Shown piece by piece: positions 59,101-64,000 of a stretch of DNA of 64,000 bases; the stretch's first letter is position 1, and each line of letters starts with the position of its first letter. Source of the stretch: Selaginella moellendorffii (taxonomy: Eukaryota > Streptophyta > Lycopodiopsida > Selaginellales > Selaginellaceae); contig NW_003314267.1 of the NCBI RefSeq assembly GCF_000143415.4, forward strand, positions 1-64,000. Direction: 5' to 3'. The notes below the pieces were generated by a model. It made no database searches and was not told the origin of the DNA. It saw nothing but the letters and a program-made list of their open reading frames with translations. The translations under genes and the position numbers were made by a program.

Positions 59101-59564
59101 TTAAAAACCGCCATCTCAAGTTTAAAACAGAGAACGAATCGTGTTTGGTTTGGCTTTGCTGTTTTCTCACGACGACAAAATGGTAGGCGTGATCTTGTCC
59201 CCTCTTTCCCGGGCCAGTAATGGACATGGACCACTTGCGGGGGTTTTTGGCCAGTGGCCAGCGGCCAATGGGCTACCATGTCATACCATTGCCATCCATC
59301 CATTCCATCATGGCCCCCACCATGGCCATGGCCATGGCCATGCCCGCACGAGCTTCATAAAACCCCCATTCCCCCATTTTAGGGCTTCCAAAGGCCTTCC
59401 GCGTTCTTCGTGAGTGTGATCTTCGTCTTCTTCGCGCTCTTGCCTCGATCGATGGGCTAAAATCCGGCACAGGAGGAGCTCTGTCTTGTTCCCTGGCCGA
59501 TCGTCAGCGCGTTTGGAGGCAACGCAGGTGAAAATCCGGGATTCTAGCGCGTGAAAGAGGGGGA
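56135..59564. other. Intergenic region between PNPase and Aux/IAA
   Basis: No supported gene. 56180-57180 is purine-rich with overlapping chance frames on both strands. A GCAAA-type tandem tract is listed separately. A G-box-like CCACGTGTC lies near 57733. 57828-57905 is rich in CATGG/CATGGGCC. 58440-59100 is AT-richer. The last ~500 bp before the Aux/IAA start should be its promoter and leader, including a (CCATGG)n run at about 59322-59342. Confidence 0.45.
56955..57035 (+). repeat. Degenerate GCAAA/GGCAAA tandem tract
   Basis: About 80 bp consists of repeated 'gcaaa', 'ggcaaa', 'gcaca' and 'gcaac' units. It keeps chance reading frames open on both strands (Lys/Gln-rich one way, Cys/Leu/Ala-rich the other). 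It is a decayed microsatellite, not a gene. Confidence 0.7.
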
Positions 59565-61289
59565 ATGGGGGAGGATTCGCGAGCAGCGCCGGCAACGCCC
59601 GTGACGATGGCGTTTGATTCGCTCAGCCGCAGCGTGAGCTCCTCGGTGGTGACTGAGAGGACGGGCGATAGCAACGCTGGGGAGGAATGCGCGGCCGGGG
59701 CCGGGGTTTTCTTCAATGGCGCTGGCGCTGGCGCTGGAGCTGGAGCTGGAGCTAGCCGCGCCAATTCGTGTAGCAATAGCAGCAGCCAGAGCAGCACCAA
59801 GATCCACGAGCACGATTACATTGGCTCCTCGTCCATCAGCGTGGACAAGCCCGAGGATCGCTGCGGCGGGGCGGCGGGCATGGTTGAGGATCCAGATCTG
59901 AGCCTGGGGCTGGGATTGGGGCCGGCTCCGAGGAGCAAGGAGGCGCTGGACTGCGCGGGCGAGACGACGAGGGAGAGATCTCTCTTCCAGGAGGTGAAAT
60001 TGAAGCTCCCCAGCGCTGGATCCAAGAGAGGCTACTCGGAGACTGTGGAGGAGGTGGATCTCGTCAAAGGTATGGGCTCCAAGATGCTACCAGCGATGTT
60101 TCCATGGAGTAGCTCTTCCGCCAAGAACAACAACACTACCGCCGCCACCACCACTACCACCACCAACGCCGCCACCACCAAAACATGGAGGCCAATTCAT
60201 GATCCACACAGGACCACTTTCACGCCCTTCCAGAGAAAAGATTCCTCTTCGTCTCTCAGTCACTTCTCGTGCTTGAACCAAGGCGAAGAAACTCCATCCT
60301 CAAGGTACGTTTTTCCTTCTTTCTGTTTAGCCTTTCCTCCATAGCCGAATTCTCTTGAGCTCCTCCAGCAAGCTCTAGATTTTTTTCTTCCTCTCACTCC
60401 ACAGTACAGATTTTTTTCCTTTCTCTCTGAAGCTCGAAGATTTTATTTTCCTTCCTCTCACTCCACAGTACAGGTTTTTTTCCTTTCTCTCTGAAGCTCG
60501 AAGAATTTTTTTTTCCTTCTCTCGTACCAAGTTTGAGTTGTTTTTCTTGCTTTTTTGAAAGAAGTATAACTGAATATCTTATTTATTTGCAGTGGTCCGA
60601 TGGTTGGGTGGCCGCCAGTTCAATCCTTTAGGAAGAACACGTTGGTTGCACCAGCACAAACTGTAAAGCAGGCCGCGGAGCTCGCGACTCCGGATCAAGG
60701 CAGTAATGGTGGCCAAGCAGCAGCGAGCAGCAACTCACTCTTTGTCAAGGTGTACATGGACGGCCTCCCGATCGGCCGGAAAGTGGATCTGGATTCCAAC
60801 AACAGCTACGTGAAGCTCTCCTCGGCTCTCAAGGATATGTTTAGCGGATTCGTGAGCGGTGAGCTACTTTTGCTTTAGATCTGGAAAGCTTGATGTGTCC
60901 ATCGACTAACGAGTACTTTTGCTGCTTTCGCTGATCAGGCCAGCCGATGTCCAAACAAAAATCGTCTGGAGATGTCCGGAGCCTCTTTGATGGATATGAG
61001 ACGGAGTACGTCCTGACTTACGAGGACAAAGACGGGGATTTGATGCTCGTTGGCGATGTTCCATGGAGGTAAATTGTTTTTGTCTCTGGATCCCAAGTGG
61101 AGTTCTGATCTTGTCCTTCTGCTCCAGGATGTTTGCAGCGACTGTGAAAAGGCTACGGATCATGAAGGGGTCTGACGCAATTGGTCTTGGTGGTAAGTTT
61201 TGTTTTTCTTTTGCGTGCTTTTAGTCTCTGGACTGACGATGTCTTTGTTTTCTGGATCAGTTCCGAGAGAAGCCGAGGCTACAAGCTGA
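59565..61289 (+). CDS. Aux/IAA auxin-response repressor
   Basis: A nuclear repressor degraded by the TIR1/AFB auxin receptor. Five exons (59565-60304, 60593-60858, 60939-61068, 61128-61192, 61261-61289) join in phase to 409 residues, long for the family. After a Gly/Ala/Ser-rich start, domain I has the EAR motif [10 protein letters not shown] low-complexity Asn/Thr stretch (NNNTTAATTTTTTNAATT) precedes domain [15 protein letters not shown], with an intact GWPPV degron core. Domain III is [20 protein letters not shown], and domain IV is [20 protein letters not shown] with [20 protein letters not shown]: the PB1 fold with its Lys and acidic faces. So it should be auxin-degradable and able to pair with ARFs. 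The ~290-nt first intron is CT-rich and contains a near-exact repeat of ~50 bp (60381-60500). Confidence 0.95.
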
Positions 61290-62395
61290 CGAAGTAAAAC
61301 CTTGAGGAAGAAAAAAACCGCTAAAAAACGAAAGAGAAAAGAAGAAAAAAAAAACAGAGAAACACAAAGAAGCATTTTTGAAGACGTCTATAGCTGCTAA
61401 ATAGCTGTGCCATGAGAAGGGTCGGGGAATCAAAGCTGGAAAATTTGCGCTACGAAGAAAAGGGGTGGTTTTGCAGTCTCGCTCTTTCCCTCTTTCTCTC
61501 TCGCTCTCTCTCGCTCGTTTCCAATAAGGACCAAGAACAGTGGCTCCCCTCTTTACTTTCTCTCTTGTACATGAAACAAAATCCTCGCTTTTTTTCTACC
61601 TTTGTTGAAAAATCTCCACACAGCAACGCGGAGAAAATTAACGCAAGAAGAAAAAGGAGAGAAGAAAGAAGGGGAGTGTTTTTTTTTCTTTTTTGACGCG
61701 AACAACGTGATAAAGTGTAATGTTTTAGCGCATATAACATTGGTTTGTAACATCTGCTGGATGGATTTGTAACACTGGCACGATGGCTTGTCTCTAAACT
61801 TGGTTGCGAGAAATCTCCGGTACGGACGTGTCGCGGGGGGGCAGTCCGTACAGGGGGACGGCATAGCGCAAGGAATGAATGAGTGAAGATCCGATTGCGA
61901 TTCTGTTGGAGGCCAACAAGCCAACAGTCTGAGTGGCCAACAAGGAAAATGAGCGCAACAAATATTCTTACCGATCTCAACACTGGAAGGGGCATGTCTT
62001 GTACGGCAGCCGATTCATTGCCGCGGGGAGGAGGAAAAATCCTTTTTTTCTTTGCTGGGCATTACGGAGACATGGAAGCAACAGCTGGCGTGATTCTCTC
62101 CAATGTTTAACGAGGAAAAGAAAAAAGAGTTCCAGAGATGGTCTTTTTTATTTACAAGAGGAAAATCTCTGCGTCGCAAAATCTTAGTTTGCGGCGGTGC
62201 CATGATCAAAATGGTCCCTGTTTCCAATCAAAGAAAAGAAAAAAACGGAGAGAGAGAGAGAGAGATGGCCTTAGAGAGAAAGATGATCAAAATGGTCTTT
62301 GTAGAAGAGAGATCAAGAGAGATTCAAAATGGAAGAGAGAGCCATCATCTTTGTAGAAAAAATGAGAGAGAGAGAGAGAGAGCAAAGAACTTTGT
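61290..62395. other. Convergent intergenic region
   Basis: Aux/IAA (plus) and the subtilase (minus) converge here, so both 3' UTRs lie within it. The sequence is purine/pyrimidine-rich with (GA)n and (CT)n runs at about 61482-61518, 62251-62268 and 62364-62383. No gene is seen. Confidence 0.5.
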
Positions 62396-64000
62396 TTACC
62401 CGCTCATAGAGTTCGCCGAGACAACGAGGGGAACGCGTACGGAATGACCCTTGTCGCCGTCCCAGATCATATACCCGAAGGTGAACTGCTGGTTGGTCTG
62501 CGTCGCGGTGAGCGTCACGTTGATGACCACTGGCTTGCCGGTCCTGGCCTTGAAAACCCGTGGCTTCACCGACACGTCCACCCCCGCTGGATGCCTCACC
62601 GTGACGTTGTAAGTTTCCTCGCCGCCCAAGTTTACCACGGTTCGCTGCACCACCCGGCTGCCTATCAAGTTCGCCACCGTGATGTACGGCATGTTGAGGT
62701 CCGAGGGGTTCTTGTTTTCAGGCCCGCAATGAGCCCCCGTCGAGTACTCCACCGAGTTTTGGTCGGCCCCCGGGATCTCGCACAGGAAGTCCACGTAGTC
62801 CTGGAATCCTGGAAACGAGGAAGACGAGCGTTACAAGTTTGTGAAAGCTCTGGATCGAGAAAACGAGAAAAACCAAGCTTACCAACGTCGAAGACAAGGC
62901 CTGGATCGAGCGCTGCGGTGGCGTTGATAGCACCACTGCCAATGTCGAAGGGGCAGGCCCGGCCGATCGCCTGGGACGAGTTGGAGTACGGCTGCTCGGC
63001 TCGCGTCCAGCGGTCGCGGTTGTCGAAGTTGTCCGCGGTGGTCATGATCGCCGAGCGGATGGTTGAGGCGCGCCACCTCGGGTACTTTTGGATCAAGAGC
63101 GCGGCGATTCCAGCGACGTGTGGAGTGGCCATGCTCGTCCCGGAAAGCATGGCAAAGTTGCGACCTGGTATATAGAGTTCGTAAGAAAAAGAACGAGAAG
63201 CTAAAGTTACAGGCTTGCCTGTGAAAGAGTTTGCGTCGGTTCCTTTGGGTGTCCATGCACCCCATATCTGGTTTCCAGGTGCGAGGACGTCTGGTTTCAT
63301 CACGTCTGCTACCAGGGACGTAACCGTGTCAGCGTAGACCGGGCCTCTGGAAGAATACGAGGCCACTCTCGGTGCTTCCAATGGATATAAGGGGTGTCTC
63401 GAGTCCTCGATCCTGGCTTGTGCATCGAACCTCAACACTTGGCCCTTGCTGTCTTTCACAGTCTTCTCGTTGTAGTGTTGTAGTATGAGCTGCCAGAGCG
63501 AAAAAGGAACAAGTTAAGAAGCTTAGAAACAAAACAGCTTACGGCTGACGCGTTTGGATCCACCACAAAGCTCGCGGGTATCGTGAAAGGAATTGGATCA
63601 AAGACCGTGTCTTTGGTTGGCGTTTTCTCGGCAGATGTTGGGAAGACAATGAGGAGGCCAGCAGCTCCCGTGGCAATGGCAGTTGCGAGAGCGCCTTCGA
63701 TTTGTGTGACTGCACCACCAGAAAAGTAGTCGACAAAGTTGCAAATGAGAATCTTCCCGCTGACGAGAGTCTTGTTGAAAGGCGAGGGGTCGGAGCAGTA
63801 AGAGTAAAACTCCTGGTCGAAGGAAGTCACGCCGGCGATGTACGCATCCTGGGAATAAATCAAAGGATACAACTTGCGAGCGCTGGTTCCAGCTACAGAG
63901 CAAATGGTTCCCAAGGTTAGCGATGGCCTTCTACGAGAGTATTTCACACGCTTACCTGTTAGACCAGTTCCATACACCCATTGCCCGTTGCCGAGAATTA
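62396..64000 (-). CDS. Subtilisin-like serine protease (subtilase), 3' part; 5' end outside the window
   Basis: The visible exons are 63956-64000 (partial), 63543-63892, 63219-63489, 62883-63164 and 62396-62808. They encode the end of the peptidase S8 domain with a PA insert (ILICNFVDYFSGGAV, VFPTSAEKTPTKDTV), SYSSRGP, DVMKPDVLAPG, the catalytic serine motif SGTSMATPHVAGIAALLIQ, and the C-terminal Fn3-like domain (MPYITVANLIGSRVVQRTVV to SVRVPLVVSANS). The catalytic Asp and His lie beyond the window. Plant subtilases are secreted and process precursors or wall proteins; this one resembles the SBT2-type branch (moderate confidence). One intron (63165-63218) needs a GC donor: only GC-AG splicing joins SFTG to RNFAMLSG in frame. 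Confidence 0.93.

Noticed and set aside
61450-61995. 181-codon minus-strand frame between Aux/IAA and the subtilase
   Set aside because: Rich in Arg/Ser/Cys from CT/GA simple sequence and without family resemblance.

Overview
The window looks like nuclear DNA of an early land plant, most likely a lycophyte such as Selaginella (inference). Every recognisable protein is a plant-type ortholog: peroxisomal ABCD transporter, plastid ATP sulfurylase, Aux/IAA, subtilase, LEA_2, CYSTM and GPI-anchored LTP proteins. The genes are compact, with many introns of about 50-65 nt. Gene-rich, GC-richer stretches alternate with AT-rich, transposon-derived stretches. Exons were placed by eye from splice sites, reading phase and family alignment, so single boundaries may be off by a base or a few codons.

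Layout. 1-6.5 kb: AT-rich, gene-poor DNA with degenerate repeats and remnants of one decayed gene. 6.5-10.8 kb: three minus-strand genes, a GH27 alpha-galactosidase, histone H4 and a NUS1/LEW1 cis-prenyltransferase subunit. 10.8-18.3 kb: AT-rich DNA with a decayed Ty3/gypsy element (zinc knuckle, RT, RNase H and integrase relics) and a second integrase relic. 18.4 kb: a CYSTM protein. 19.0-24.4 kb: a 25-exon PXA1/COMATOSE-type transporter (minus). 25.6-28.4 kb: a Cys/His-rich plant protein of unknown function and ATP sulfurylase (plus). 28.7-36 kb: BTB/POZ, SOUL and DONSON genes (minus). 36.4-37.3 kb: a broken PPR gene. 39.4-40.7 kb: an intronless P-loop ATPase. 40.7-45.2 kb: AT-rich DNA. 45.3-50.3 kb: four LEA_2/NHL-like membrane proteins with a second SOUL gene among them. 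50.4-56.1 kb: a GPI-anchored LTP, then FHIT and PNPase head to head. 59.6-61.3 kb: Aux/IAA. 62.4-64 kb: the 3' part of a subtilase that runs off the window.

Most genes are housekeeping or stress functions with no obvious joint pathway. Two arrangements stand out: the FHIT/PNPase pair, whose start codons are 51 bp apart, and the LEA_2 cluster. The most unusual molecular observation is in FHIT. A 3-nt microexon there, followed by what looks like a U12-type AT-AC intron, is needed to restore the conserved Pro-Gly-His-Val. Other points of note are a histone H4 with His in place of Val21 next to K20, a 30-bp tandem duplication that copies a 5' splice site in the PXA1 gene, and an AAACCCTA (telo-box-like) motif just upstream of several start codons.
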